Source of the DNA: Hydromonas sp.
GTDB taxonomy: Bacteria; Pseudomonadota; Gammaproteobacteria; Burkholderiales; Burkholderiaceae
Assembly: GCA_017495165.1 (NCBI GenBank)
Contig: JAFEII010000002.1
Coordinates: 124,001-188,000 of the forward strand
Direction: 5' to 3'
DNA length: 64,000 bases
In this document: positions 8,669-16,640 of the stretch, one piece after another
How the letters are laid out: the number at the start of each line of letters is the position of its first letter
How positions within the stretch are numbered: position 1 is the first letter of the stretch
Position numbers and translations under genes: made by a program
Notes under the pieces: generated by a model
Seen by the model: the letters and a program-made list of their open reading frames with translations, nothing else
Database searches by the model: none
Told to the model about the DNA's origin: nothing

Positions 8669-10033
8669 ATGGCACGTCGTCGCAACAAAGAAAATTCCCC
8701 CCGCATTCCCAAAGTGTTCCCCATCGCGCAATTCACCATCGAATCGCTCGACATGGAGGGTCGCGGCATTGCGCGGGGCGAGGATGGCAAAGTGGTGTTT
8801 GTCGCGGGCGCATTGCCGTTTGAAACCGTGCGCGCTGAAATTGTGCGCGAAAAATCAAGCTTTAGCCAAGCCCGCACCATTGAAGTGCTCAAAGCCTCAT
8901 CTGACCGCGTCACGCCCAAATGCGCGGCGTATGACATGTGCGGCGGCTGCGCCATGCAGCACATGGACAGCCGTGGACAAGTCTCCGCCAAACAGCGCGT
9001 GTTAGAAGACAATTTGCAGCGCATTGGCCAAGTCAAACCTGACGTGATGCTGCGCCCAATTGCAGGGCCCACATGGGGTTATCGCTACCGCGCCCGTTTA
9101 TCGGTGCGCAATGTGTTTAAGAAAAACGCCGTTTTGGTCGGTTTTAGAGAAAAAAACGGCGGTTACGTTGCCGACATGACCGCCTGCGAAGTTTTGCCCA
9201 AACACGTATCGGATTTGCTCGTGCCATTGCGTGAATTGGTGGGGCAAAGCAGTTTAATCAACGACATCCCACAAATTGAAGTGGCGGTTGGCCAAGAACA
9301 CACCGTATTGGTGTTTCGCAACATGGCGGCGTTGAACTCGGATGATGAGGTGTTGTTCCGCGCCTTTGGCGACACGCATGGCGTGGATATTTGGTTTCAA
9401 CCCAAAGGCCCTGACACCGTGTACGCCTTTCATCCGCCGACTGAAAACCTATTTTATGACCTGCCCGAATTCGGCATTCGCATGCCGTATCGCCCCACCG
9501 ATTTCACGCAAGTTAACTTTCACATCAATCGCGTGCTGGTTGGGCGCGCCATTCGCCTGCTCGACGTGCGGCCTTTAGAGCGCGTGGCGGATTTTTTCTG
9601 TGGACTGGGTAATTTTACCTTGCCATTGGCAACCATCGCCACGCACGTGGTGGGCATTGAAGGCTCAACCCAGCTCACCACCCGCGCGCTGGAAAACGCC
9701 GTGGTCAATGGCGTGGCAGACAAAACCGAGTTTTACTGCCGCAATTTATTTGAAGTCACCGCAGATGATTTGCGCGGCTTGGGTAAATTAGACAAATACC
9801 TCATCGACCCGCCGCGTGACGGCGCAGACGCGCTGTGCCTAGCACTCGCCCAACTCACCCGCGCAGAAAAACCCACGCGCCTTGTGTACGTATCATGCAA
9901 CCCATCCACCCTCGCACGCGACGCCAAAACCTTGGTACACCAAGCAGGCTACCGCTTAAGCAGCGCAGGCGTGGTCAATATGTTCCCGCACACCGCGCAC
10001 GTAGAATCTATGGCGGTGTTTGATTTGGTTTAA
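8669..10033 (+). CDS. rlmD: 23S rRNA (uracil-1939-C5)-methyltransferase
   Basis: This 454-residue S-adenosylmethionine-dependent enzyme of the RumA/RlmD family makes m5U1939 in 23S rRNA. An N-terminal TRAM domain (about 17-75) precedes a [4Fe-4S] site with Cys85, Cys91, Cys94 and Cys173. The C-terminal Rossmann domain has ADFFCGLGNFTLPLA (SAM binding), DPPRDGA, and the catalytic Cys410 in YVSCNPSTLARD. MFPHTAHVES is the family C-terminal signature. The start has AGCAGGAG upstream. It sits alone between a repeat cluster and arsC. The Cys pattern distinguishes it from RlmC/TrmA. Confidence 0.95.
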   Translation: MARRRNKENSPRIPKVFPIAQFTIESLDMEGRGIARGEDGKVVFVAGALPFETVRAEIVREKSSFSQARTIEVLKASSDRVTPKCAAYDMCGGCAMQHMDSRGQVSAKQRVLEDNLQRIGQVKPDVMLRPIAGPTWGYRYRARLSVRNVFKKNAVLVGFREKNGGYVADMTACEVLPKHVSDLLVPLRELVGQSSLINDIPQIEVAVGQEHTVLVFRNMAALNSDDEVLFRAFGDTHGVDIWFQPKGPDTVYAFHPPTENLFYDLPEFGIRMPYRPTDFTQVNFHINRVLVGRAIRLLDVRPLERVADFFCGLGNFTLPLATIATHVVGIEGSTQLTTRALENAVVNGVADKTEFYCRNLFEVTADDLRGLGKLDKYLIDPPRDGADALCLALAQLTRAEKPTRLVYVSCNPSTLARDAKTLVHQAGYRLSSAGVVNMFPHTAHVESMAVFDLV

Positions 10034-10269
10034 ATTTAAGCACATCCTTTTCAGACTTGGCGAGCCTGCAAGCCTGAAAATGTGCGACGCAATTTGGCAC
10101 CCACTTTGGCGCGGCTTTGGCCACGGTGGCGATGACTAATCAAACCAAGCCTTGGTACGAGCGGCGCGCCATTAGCCAGCCACGTTAGTTAAGTGTGGGA
10201 TGTAACAGTTAAGCCATTATTTTTGATGACCCACGCATGCATCGCCATGCACAGGCCAAGGAGTTTTTG

Positions 10270-10695
10270 ATGACCCCCATCACGATTTACCACAACCCAA
10301 AATGCGGCACGTCGCGCAACACGCTGGCCTTGATTCGCAACACCGGTGTTGAGCCCGCCGTGGTTTTATACCTTGAACAGCCGCCCAGCAAAGCCGAGCT
10401 GGTGCAGCTGCTGGCCGACATGGGCATGAGCGTGCGTGCGCTTTTGCGCCGCAAAGGCACGCCTTATGATGAATTGGGCTTGGATGATGAATCACGCTGG
10501 AGCGATGAGGCGCTGCTCGATGTCATGCTTGAACACCCGATCCTCATCAACCGTCCCATCGTGGTGACGCCGTGGGGCACGCGTCTGTGCCGCCCGTCAG
10601 AAGTGGTGCTCGACATTTTGCAGTTGCCGCAATTGGGGGCGTTTACCAAAGAAGATGGCGAGCCTGTGATTGATGCGCAAGGGCAGCGGATTTAA
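10270..10695 (+). CDS. arsC: Glutaredoxin-dependent arsenate reductase-like protein
   Basis: This 141-residue ArsC-fold protein carries the catalytic Cys12 in YHNPKCGTSRNTL. Arg60, Arg95 and Arg108 match the three arginines that bind arsenate in the plasmid R773 enzyme. Its role would be cytoplasmic reduction of arsenate to arsenite using glutathione and glutaredoxin. AAGGAG lies 6 nt before the ATG at 10270; an upstream in-frame start at 10237 lacks this support. No arsR, arsB or acr3 gene is adjacent, so resistance would depend on an efflux gene elsewhere. A looser reading is an ArsC/Spx family protein, but the arginine set favours the reductase. Confidence 0.9.
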   Translation: MTPITIYHNPKCGTSRNTLALIRNTGVEPAVVLYLEQPPSKAELVQLLADMGMSVRALLRRKGTPYDELGLDDESRWSDEALLDVMLEHPILINRPIVVTPWGTRLCRPSEVVLDILQLPQLGAFTKEDGEPVIDAQGQRI

Positions 10696-10754
10696 TTGGA
10701 CAATCCCGCCCAAAGCATGGGCGCTTGGGTTGCAGGTGTGCCGATTCATGTGAT

Positions 10755-10783
10755 ATAAGGTGGCTTCAAAAACACCACCTTAT
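10755..10783. other. Hairpin after arsC
   Basis: A perfect 9-bp stem, ATAAGGTGG with CCACCTTAT, has an 11-nt loop but no T-run. It may be a weak terminator or RNA-stability element. Confidence 0.4.
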
Positions 10784-10976
10784 TGTGCGCATCTAAACCT
10801 CAAACAATCGTTTTTATGTGATGCTTGAACCGCAAGCTGAGCGTGAATAACGGTTTTTTGTTTTTGAACAGCGCGATGCGTCTGTTGCGTTGGCTCATTA
10901 TTCAATGATTTAATAATTGACGCCGTTGTTTCCCCCATGAATCTGGAATTTAAATCCAAAAATAGAGAAAAACTGA

Positions 10977-11630
10977 ATGAAAAAGCACCCATACCAAGCG
11001 GTTATTTTTGACCTTGACGGCGTGATTACCGACACGGCGCGATACCATTTTATTGCATGGCAGCGTCTTGCGTGCTCGCAAGGCGTGACTTTTGATGAGG
11101 CATTTAATGAAACCCTCAAAGGGATTGACCGCGCCACGTCGCTCGATTTGATTCTTGCCCAATCAAATAAAACCTATTCTGCGGCCGAAAAAGCCGCGTT
11201 ATCAGATGCCAAAAATGATGAATACGTTCAATTGGTGGCGCAAATGTCGGCCGATGATTTATTACCGGGAGCCGTACAAGCGCTGGACGCGGTGCGCGCA
11301 GCGGGGCTCAAAATTGGTTTGGCATCGGTGAGCAAAAACGCATTTGCGGTATTGGCGCGTTTGGGCATTACCGATAAATTTGATTACGTGGTGGACGCCG
11401 CATTGATTACACGCGGCAAACCTGACCCTGAAATTTTCTTAAAAGCCGCCGCAGCGCTTGGGGTGGCGCCAGCTGATTGTTTGGGCGTCGAAGACGCGGT
11501 GGCGGGCGTGCGCGCCATTAAAGACGCGGGCATGTTTGCGGTGGGGATTGGCGCGCCAGATGTATTGACCCAAGCCGATGACGTGATTGCGGGCTTGGAT
11601 GCGTTTGATTTAAACCGTTACATGGCGTAA
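10977..11630 (+). CDS. pgmB: Beta-phosphoglucomutase
   Basis: This 217-residue HAD-superfamily enzyme interconverts beta-glucose-1-phosphate and glucose-6-phosphate. FDLDGVITDTARYH holds the phosphorylated Asp12 and the acid/base Asp14, and the ITDTA..H pattern is specific for beta-phosphoglucomutases within the HAD group. LKGIDR and GLASVSKNA match the substrate loop and motif II. GKPDPEIF supplies the Lys of motif III and GVEDAVAGV motif IV. The usual partners, maltose or trehalose phosphorylase genes, are not adjacent. The aldo/keto reductase gene starts 37 nt downstream, so the two may form a small operon. No strong ribosome-binding site precedes the ATG. Confidence 0.92.
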   Translation: MKKHPYQAVIFDLDGVITDTARYHFIAWQRLACSQGVTFDEAFNETLKGIDRATSLDLILAQSNKTYSAAEKAALSDAKNDEYVQLVAQMSADDLLPGAVQALDAVRAAGLKIGLASVSKNAFAVLARLGITDKFDYVVDAALITRGKPDPEIFLKAAAALGVAPADCLGVEDAVAGVRAIKDAGMFAVGIGAPDVLTQADDVIAGLDAFDLNRYMA

Positions 11631-11667
11631 CCGCGCGTTTTTATTTAAATCTTAAAAAGGAAATCAC

Positions 11668-12735
11668 ATGAAAAAAGTCACATTAGGACACAGCAATTTA
11701 AACGTCAGCCCGATTTGTTTGGGCACCATGACGTTTGGTGAACAGGTCAATCAAGCCGATGCGCATCAAATTTTGGCGCATTCATTGGCGCGTGGCGTGG
11801 ATTTTATGGACACCGCCGAAATGTACGCCGTGCCACCATCGGCCGCCACGTACAATGCCACCGAAACCATCATTGGCAATTATTTTGCGGCCAACCCAAG
11901 CGCGCGGGCGCAATGGACTGTTGCCACCAAAGTGGCTGGGCCTGCACGCGGCATGCCTTGGATACGCGGTGGCAAAGCCGAATTGACCGCGCAAGATATT
12001 ATTACCGCGTGCGAAGGCAGCTTAAAACGCCTGCAAACCGACGTGATTGATTTGTACCAAATTCACTGGCCAACCCGCGCCACAGTGATGTTTGGCGGTG
12101 TGTATTTCACCCCAAACGATGACGCGCACGTGGTGGATGTGATGCACGAGCAGCTTGATGCGCTGGGGCAATTGGTCAAAGCAGGCAAGGTCAAAGCGAT
12201 TGGCGTGTCAAACGAAACCCCATTTGGCGTACATGAATTCATGCGCTTGGCGCAGCAACACGATTTGCCAAAATTAAGCACGGTGCAAAACCCGTATTCA
12301 TTGATTAACCGCACCGCTGAGAATGGCTTGGATGAAACCATGCACCACTTGGGCGTGTCATTGCTGGCGTATTCGCCACTGGCGTTTGGCTTGTTAACGG
12401 GCAAATACGACGCATCAGGCTTGCAAGGCGCGGGCGCACCCGAACAAGCGCGTCTGACCAAGTACCAATCCATGCGCAACCAGCGCTGGGGGCGGCCAGA
12501 AGCCTTGGAATCGGCCAAATTGTATAACCAGCTCGCGCGTGACCATGGTTTAACCCCCACCCAATTCGCGCTGGCGTTTTGTTATCAAAAATGGCAAGTG
12601 GCCAGCACGATTATTGGGGTCACATCCGTGGCGCAACTCGATGAATGTATTGATGCGTACGACGTTAAATTGTCTGATGAAGTGCTCAAACAAATCGACG
12701 CACTGCGCTGGACGCACCGCGACTATGCGCAATAA
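11668..12735 (+). CDS. Aldo/keto reductase, Tas family
   Basis: This 355-residue NADPH-dependent aldo/keto reductase has a TIM-barrel fold. The catalytic tetrad is visible: Asp48, Tyr53 (MDTAEMYAVPP), Lys88 (VATKVAG) and His133 (DLYQIHWP). The SAATYNATETIIG insert and the later MRNQRWG region resemble the Tas/YgdS group of Escherichia coli. Physiological substrates of that group are not firmly known, so no gene symbol is given. AAGGAAA lies 6 nt before the ATG. It follows pgmB closely and may share its transcript. Confidence 0.9.
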   Translation: MKKVTLGHSNLNVSPICLGTMTFGEQVNQADAHQILAHSLARGVDFMDTAEMYAVPPSAATYNATETIIGNYFAANPSARAQWTVATKVAGPARGMPWIRGGKAELTAQDIITACEGSLKRLQTDVIDLYQIHWPTRATVMFGGVYFTPNDDAHVVDVMHEQLDALGQLVKAGKVKAIGVSNETPFGVHEFMRLAQQHDLPKLSTVQNPYSLINRTAENGLDETMHHLGVSLLAYSPLAFGLLTGKYDASGLQGAGAPEQARLTKYQSMRNQRWGRPEALESAKLYNQLARDHGLTPTQFALAFCYQKWQVASTIIGVTSVAQLDECIDAYDVKLSDEVLKQIDALRWTHRDYAQ

Positions 12736-12999
12736 TACGGCATCAACCACCACGCCGATTTAAAGTCGCGCCAGAAGAGCGGCGCTTGCGTCAATCAGGT
12801 TTGTTACGAACAGTTTTTCTTTGGTAACGGTAACTATTGCCTTTGTTTTGGGCAAAATTGCGCCGCAAGCGCACACGTTGGCGCAGGTACTGCACCAGCT
12901 CTAGGTGGCATCTTGTTTCAGGCTGAATAGGTTTTTTGACTGAGCTGAACATTGAGCTTTTATGCAAACTACGCAAGCCCAGCACGCGACGACATTATT

Positions 13000-13938
13000 T
13001 TAATTGTCTTGAGAAGTCTCAATTGTGTGCGCTCTAAAAAAGGCCGTCAACTCCTCAATGAAACAACGCACCCGTTGACTTTGGGCACGGCTTGTCGTCA
13101 ACGCGTGGAGTTGAACGGGTTTGCTAAACCAGTCCGGCAACACTTCTTGTAATCGGCCAGCCTTGACGTGTTTTTGCATTTCAAGCGTGGGCAAACAGGA
13201 AATCCCCAAACCAGCAAGCGTGGCTTCTCGCAACAAAGCCATGCTGCCCCAAGCATGGTAGTTGGTTAAATGCAGATGCTCTGGTTTGAGTGTTTTGTGG
13301 GTGAGCGCCCATTTTCTTTGTGCCTGAGCCATTACCATTGGGGTGATGTTGCCTGTAAGCAGATGGTCTTGCAGTTGTGCCATTTCTGTAATTGGCGCAA
13401 ATTTTGCCAAATAGCTTGGCGTTGCAAAAAGGCTCATGCTTTGGTGCATCAATGGATAAGCCACTAGGCTGGAGTCCGATAACGGTTGGGTCGACATGCG
13501 CAGCACGACATCAAAGCCTTCGAGTGCCAAATTTGCGTAGTGCTGTGAGACTTCAATTTCAAAGCGAACTTCGGGGTAGCGCTGGGAAAACTCATGCAAA
13601 AAAGGCGCTAAATAGTCCTGTGCAACGCTGACGGAAGCGCCAATTTTAATTGGGCCTTGCATGTGGCGTATTTTGCCTTGAACCTGAGCGTAAGCTTCTT
13701 GGGCTGCCTCTATGATGTCTTTGGATTGGGCGAAATAGTCTTTGCCTGTTGCCGTCAAGAGGACATTGCGCGATGTTCGGTGAAACAGCTTTATGCCAAG
13801 GCGTGCTTCCATTTGGGCGATATGGCGAGACACAGATGACGGTGGTAGGTTCAGTTTTGCCGCAGCAAGCGTAAAGCTCTGGTGGCGGGCAACTTCAACA
13901 AAAGTAGCCATGTCTTGTAAATATTGGTGCGCTTTCAT
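13000..13938 (-). CDS. LysR family transcriptional regulator
   Basis: This 312-residue regulator has an N-terminal winged helix-turn-helix (about residues 8-67, with FTLAAAKLNLPPSSVSRHIAQ) and a C-terminal periplasmic-binding-like effector domain from about residue 92. It belongs to the single-domain-regulator CrgA/DsdC-like class common in proteobacteria. It is divergently transcribed from the cysteine hydrolase gene at 14081 with 142 bp between starts, the classic arrangement for a LysR protein and its target. The palindrome TTGTTTAAACAA at 14008 lies in that gap. The effector is unknown and probably relates to the hydrolase substrate. Confidence 0.92.
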   Translation of the reverse strand: MKAHQYLQDMATFVEVARHQSFTLAAAKLNLPPSSVSRHIAQMEARLGIKLFHRTSRNVLLTATGKDYFAQSKDIIEAAQEAYAQVQGKIRHMQGPIKIGASVSVAQDYLAPFLHEFSQRYPEVRFEIEVSQHYANLALEGFDVVLRMSTQPLSDSSLVAYPLMHQSMSLFATPSYLAKFAPITEMAQLQDHLLTGNITPMVMAQAQRKWALTHKTLKPEHLHLTNYHAWGSMALLREATLAGLGISCLPTLEMQKHVKAGRLQEVLPDWFSKPVQLHALTTSRAQSQRVRCFIEELTAFFRAHTIETSQDN

Positions 13939-14007
13939 GGGGGCTCGCTTGTTTGTGTGATTGTTGCTTTTTTAGCAATTTTGGAATGTTTTTCTGAGCT
14001 TCTTTTG

Positions 14008-14019
14008 TTGTTTAAACAA
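14008..14019. promoter_or_regulatory. Candidate LysR operator
   Basis: TTGTTTAAACAA is a perfect 12-bp palindrome in the gap between divergent LysR and hydrolase genes, 61 bp before the hydrolase start. Together with the T three bases upstream it fits the loose T-N11-A pattern of LysR sites. Confidence 0.45.
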
Positions 14020-14080
14020 TGTTAAACTGCCTTTGTCCTGATAGGGGCAACAAATTAGCAAATACATTGAAAGGATTGTT

Positions 14081-14695
14081 ATGTTTGATTTTACCGTAGA
14101 AAATAGTGCGTTGGTGATGATTGACCATCAAGTGGGGACAATCGACTGGACGGGTGCCTTAGATCCGGCGGAGCGCGAGCAGATTAAAACCTGGGCCAAG
14201 TTTCTCCTTCGGTTCGCAAAAGAGGCAGGCATGCCGATTGTGATGACCAGCAGCATGGAAACTCAAGCGCAGGGACGTTTACTGCCTGAGTTCGAAGAAA
14301 TTGCACCAGCTGAATACGCTGCTCGCATTCAAAGAGACGGCGTCATCAACGCTTGGGAAGATGCTAATTTTGCCAATGCCGTTCGCAATACAGGCAAAAA
14401 ACACTTGTTGATGGCAGGTTTAACCACGGAAGTGTGCTTGGTACCGCCTGCGCTTTCAGCTGTCAAAGAGGGTTTTAAAGTGGCCGCGTTATTGGATGCG
14501 TCTGGTGGCAATACGCGTTTGGGCGAGGATTACGCCGAGCGCGTCTTAGACAAAGCGGGCGTGTTGATTGCAACCACAATGCCTTTGTTAACGGGTATGT
14601 TGGGGAATTGGACAAACCCCGCATCTGCGGCATTTTTTGCCGCTGCCGCGCAAAATGATATTTTTGCGTTGCAGGCCAAAGGCAACGTCCGCTAA
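14081..14695 (+). CDS. Isochorismatase-like cysteine hydrolase (YcaC type)
   Basis: This 204-residue cytoplasmic hydrolase belongs to the isochorismatase superfamily. Asp15 (LVMIDHQ) and Cys119 (GLTTEVCLVPP) are two of the catalytic triad. The third residue, normally Lys, is not clearly placed; the stretch with RIQRDGVINAWED shows Arg where it might be expected. The INAWED..F motif and length match the YcaC group, whose substrate is unknown. AAAGGA precedes the ATG. It is probably controlled by the divergent LysR gene. Alternatives such as nicotinamidase are less likely because the metal-binding histidines are not evident. Confidence 0.88.
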   Translation: MFDFTVENSALVMIDHQVGTIDWTGALDPAEREQIKTWAKFLLRFAKEAGMPIVMTSSMETQAQGRLLPEFEEIAPAEYAARIQRDGVINAWEDANFANAVRNTGKKHLLMAGLTTEVCLVPPALSAVKEGFKVAALLDASGGNTRLGEDYAERVLDKAGVLIATTMPLLTGMLGNWTNPASAAFFAAAAQNDIFALQAKGNVR

Positions 14696-14886
14696 ACGGC
14701 TTAGGCTGCTGGGTTGGATTTTAAAAACTTCTGCAGCCAAAAGGGTTTTTCGGTCTGCTTTTAGCTCACTGTAAACAACCTTTGCTCGCCCAAAATTGCA
14801 AGACGGGTGAAGCAAAGGTTTTAATTTTTTATTGGAAACCAAAGCGCGTCGCGCTTTTTAATCATTTTCACTTGCAAAGGAAAATC

Positions 14887-15129
14887 ATGCATAAATTTCA
14901 CCCCAAATACACGCAACTGTTGGTTGCATTCTTTATGTCTTGCTTTATGGCGTTTTTAATGTCAGGCATTGTCACCCTTCTGAATGCTGGCTACTCTAGC
15001 GGCTTTGTTTCGCAATGGCTGCATGCCTATACCATTGTTTGGCCGATTGCCTTTGTTTTGTTGTCTGTCCTGCGCCCGCTGGTCACGAAAATTGTGGCGC
15101 GTTTGGTTGATGATTCAAAGGCCGTCTGA
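14887..15129 (+). CDS. DUF2798 small membrane protein
   Basis: This 80-residue protein has two hydrophobic helices (about residues 10-31 and 43-62). After a short KFHPKY lead it shows MSCFMAFLMSG and WLHAYTIVWPIAF, the pattern of DUF2798 proteins, which have no established function. AAAGGAAA sits just before the ATG at 14887. An in-frame upstream ATG at 14782 lacks this site and adds non-conserved residues. It follows the cysteine hydrolase by about 190 bp on the same strand. Its localisation should be the inner membrane. Confidence 0.8.
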   Translation: MHKFHPKYTQLLVAFFMSCFMAFLMSGIVTLLNAGYSSGFVSQWLHAYTIVWPIAFVLLSVLRPLVTKIVARLVDDSKAV

Positions 15130-15446
15130 GTCCGCACGCAAACGCCCATTTGCGTGGCTGTATGCGGTTGGGTTTTGATTGTTTGCACCTTGCTTTGAAA
15201 TCTGGCTGACGCGGTGAGCTTGGTGGCATCTCAAAACAGCTTTAAACCGCACCCAGCGCATCATATATTTTGGGCTATTTGTATTATTTGTTGCATTGGC
15301 GCTGGCCGCGTGGGCTATAAGAAAAACCCAACCCACGCATGGCGCACGTTTGGGGTGTTGTTTCTCCCAGACCTTCTATTTAAAAGCATGGTGATTTGTT
15401 GAAGTGCGAACAGGGGCAGGCAACTTGGCTCAAGTTTGGTCAGTAT
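15130..15446. other. 317-bp stretch between converging genes
   Basis: No gene is supported here. In one plus-strand frame (about 15220-15390), after a stop and without a start codon, there is a short hydrophobic segment (IIYFGLFVLFVALALAAWAI) that looks like a membrane helix from a decayed gene. No terminator with a T-run was found. Confidence 0.4.
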
Positions 15447-16538
15447 TTAATTCAACAGCGCCCATTTGCTGCACTGCAAAAACAACGCCATGCGCGCCAA
15501 CTCATCGGCCAAAGCCTTCTGGTACCTCAAACTTTGCGGCGCGCCATGTACATAACCCAGCCCAACCTGCATCACGCCGTCTAAAACGTTAATATTCGCC
15601 CAGCCAATGCATTCATTTCCCCACAACAAAGGCTGCGCGTAATAACCAAACTGGCGCGCATGCGCGGGTTTATACGCCTCAAACTTGTACGTCCAGCCCC
15701 AAAACAAGGCAAAGCGGTCTCTGTCCCAAACCAGCGGGTCAAATGGCGTTAGCACGCGCACCGTCTCGGGCACATCCGCCCCTTCAAACGCCGCAGGCCG
15801 CTCAGACTTGGGCCAATACCAGCGCACACCATCAATCAACGCATGGCCAAAATAATCACACGCATGAGCCAGCGCGGCTTTAATTTGTGGCTTGGCATCA
15901 GGGCGGGCAACGCCGAGCAGCCGCGCCATATAAGTTAAAGAGGCGTGCGAGAAGGGCGCATAGGTTGTGGCAAACGTTAAAAACGCCTGCGCAACCATCA
16001 CATCCAAATCCACATCGACCTGCGCTGCCGGCAAACCATACACGCGCTGGCCTTTTTCGCGCCGTGCAATCCGCAGCAAACCTGCGCTGTGCATGCGTTG
16101 CAACAGTTGCGTGCCTGCTTGACCTTGTGCGCCCCAACCATTGGTGACCAATTGATTGCCCAGTTTTTGGTTCAGGCTGCGTGAATCAAGCTCAGGCGTT
16201 GTGTTCAGCAACGCTTGCACCATTTGTATCGCGTCTGCATGGTTGTGTAAAAAAACCGTCAGCGGCTTGCGCGACCAAAGGCTTAACGCCTGTGCGCGTG
16301 GCATCACGCCGTGATTGATAAAATACACCTCTTCGAGCGCAGAACTGGGATACGCACAGTCAAGCCCGCCCTTGGCATAGTCCGCCACCCGATGGCGCAA
16401 CATCAGGTCTTGCGCGCAAGCAGGCGCACGAATCGGGTCAATTTGGACAAAGCCAAGCTGCGTGACGGCAGATTCGAGGCTGGTTGGCGTAAAAAACGTG
16501 CGCGCAACGGCGTATTGCTTGAGGGTGTTGATGTTCAT
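15447..16538 (-). CDS. Winged-helix DNA glycosylase of the YcaQ/AlkZ family
   Basis: This 363-residue protein is of the HTH_42 (YcaQ/AlkZ) superfamily, made of tandem winged helices that excise alkylated bases or unhook DNA interstrand crosslinks. The stretch GFVQIDPIR near residue 30 provides a Q-I-D triplet, matching the QxD catalytic motif of the YcaQ-like branch rather than the QxQ of AlkZ. The ATG at 16538 (MNINTLKQ) is chosen because homology begins there; an upstream ATG at 16604 would read through the autotransporter terminator. The likely role is repair of crosslink damage, inferred from E. coli YcaQ. It is transcribed in the same direction as the autotransporter upstream but separated by a terminator. 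Confidence 0.85.
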   Translation of the reverse strand: MNINTLKQYAVARTFFTPTSLESAVTQLGFVQIDPIRAPACAQDLMLRHRVADYAKGGLDCAYPSSALEEVYFINHGVMPRAQALSLWSRKPLTVFLHNHADAIQMVQALLNTTPELDSRSLNQKLGNQLVTNGWGAQGQAGTQLLQRMHSAGLLRIARREKGQRVYGLPAAQVDVDLDVMVAQAFLTFATTYAPFSHASLTYMARLLGVARPDAKPQIKAALAHACDYFGHALIDGVRWYWPKSERPAAFEGADVPETVRVLTPFDPLVWDRDRFALFWGWTYKFEAYKPAHARQFGYYAQPLLWGNECIGWANINVLDGVMQVGLGYVHGAPQSLRYQKALADELARMALFLQCSKWALLN

Positions 16539-16587
16539 GGGCTGTCGTATTTCACTCAAATTTCGTTCAATTGAAGCTGTGCATTTT

Positions 16588-16620
16588 AAAACAGCCGACT
16601 GCAATCAGTCGGCTGTTTTT
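16588..16620 (-). terminator. Terminator after autotransporter
   Basis: Arms AAAACAGCCGACT (16588-16600) and AGTCGGCTGTTTTT (16607-16620) form a 13-bp stem with a 6-nt loop, just past the autotransporter stop on the minus strand. Confidence 0.85.
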
Positions 16621-16640
16621 GTACGTCAAAAAATGGCGGA

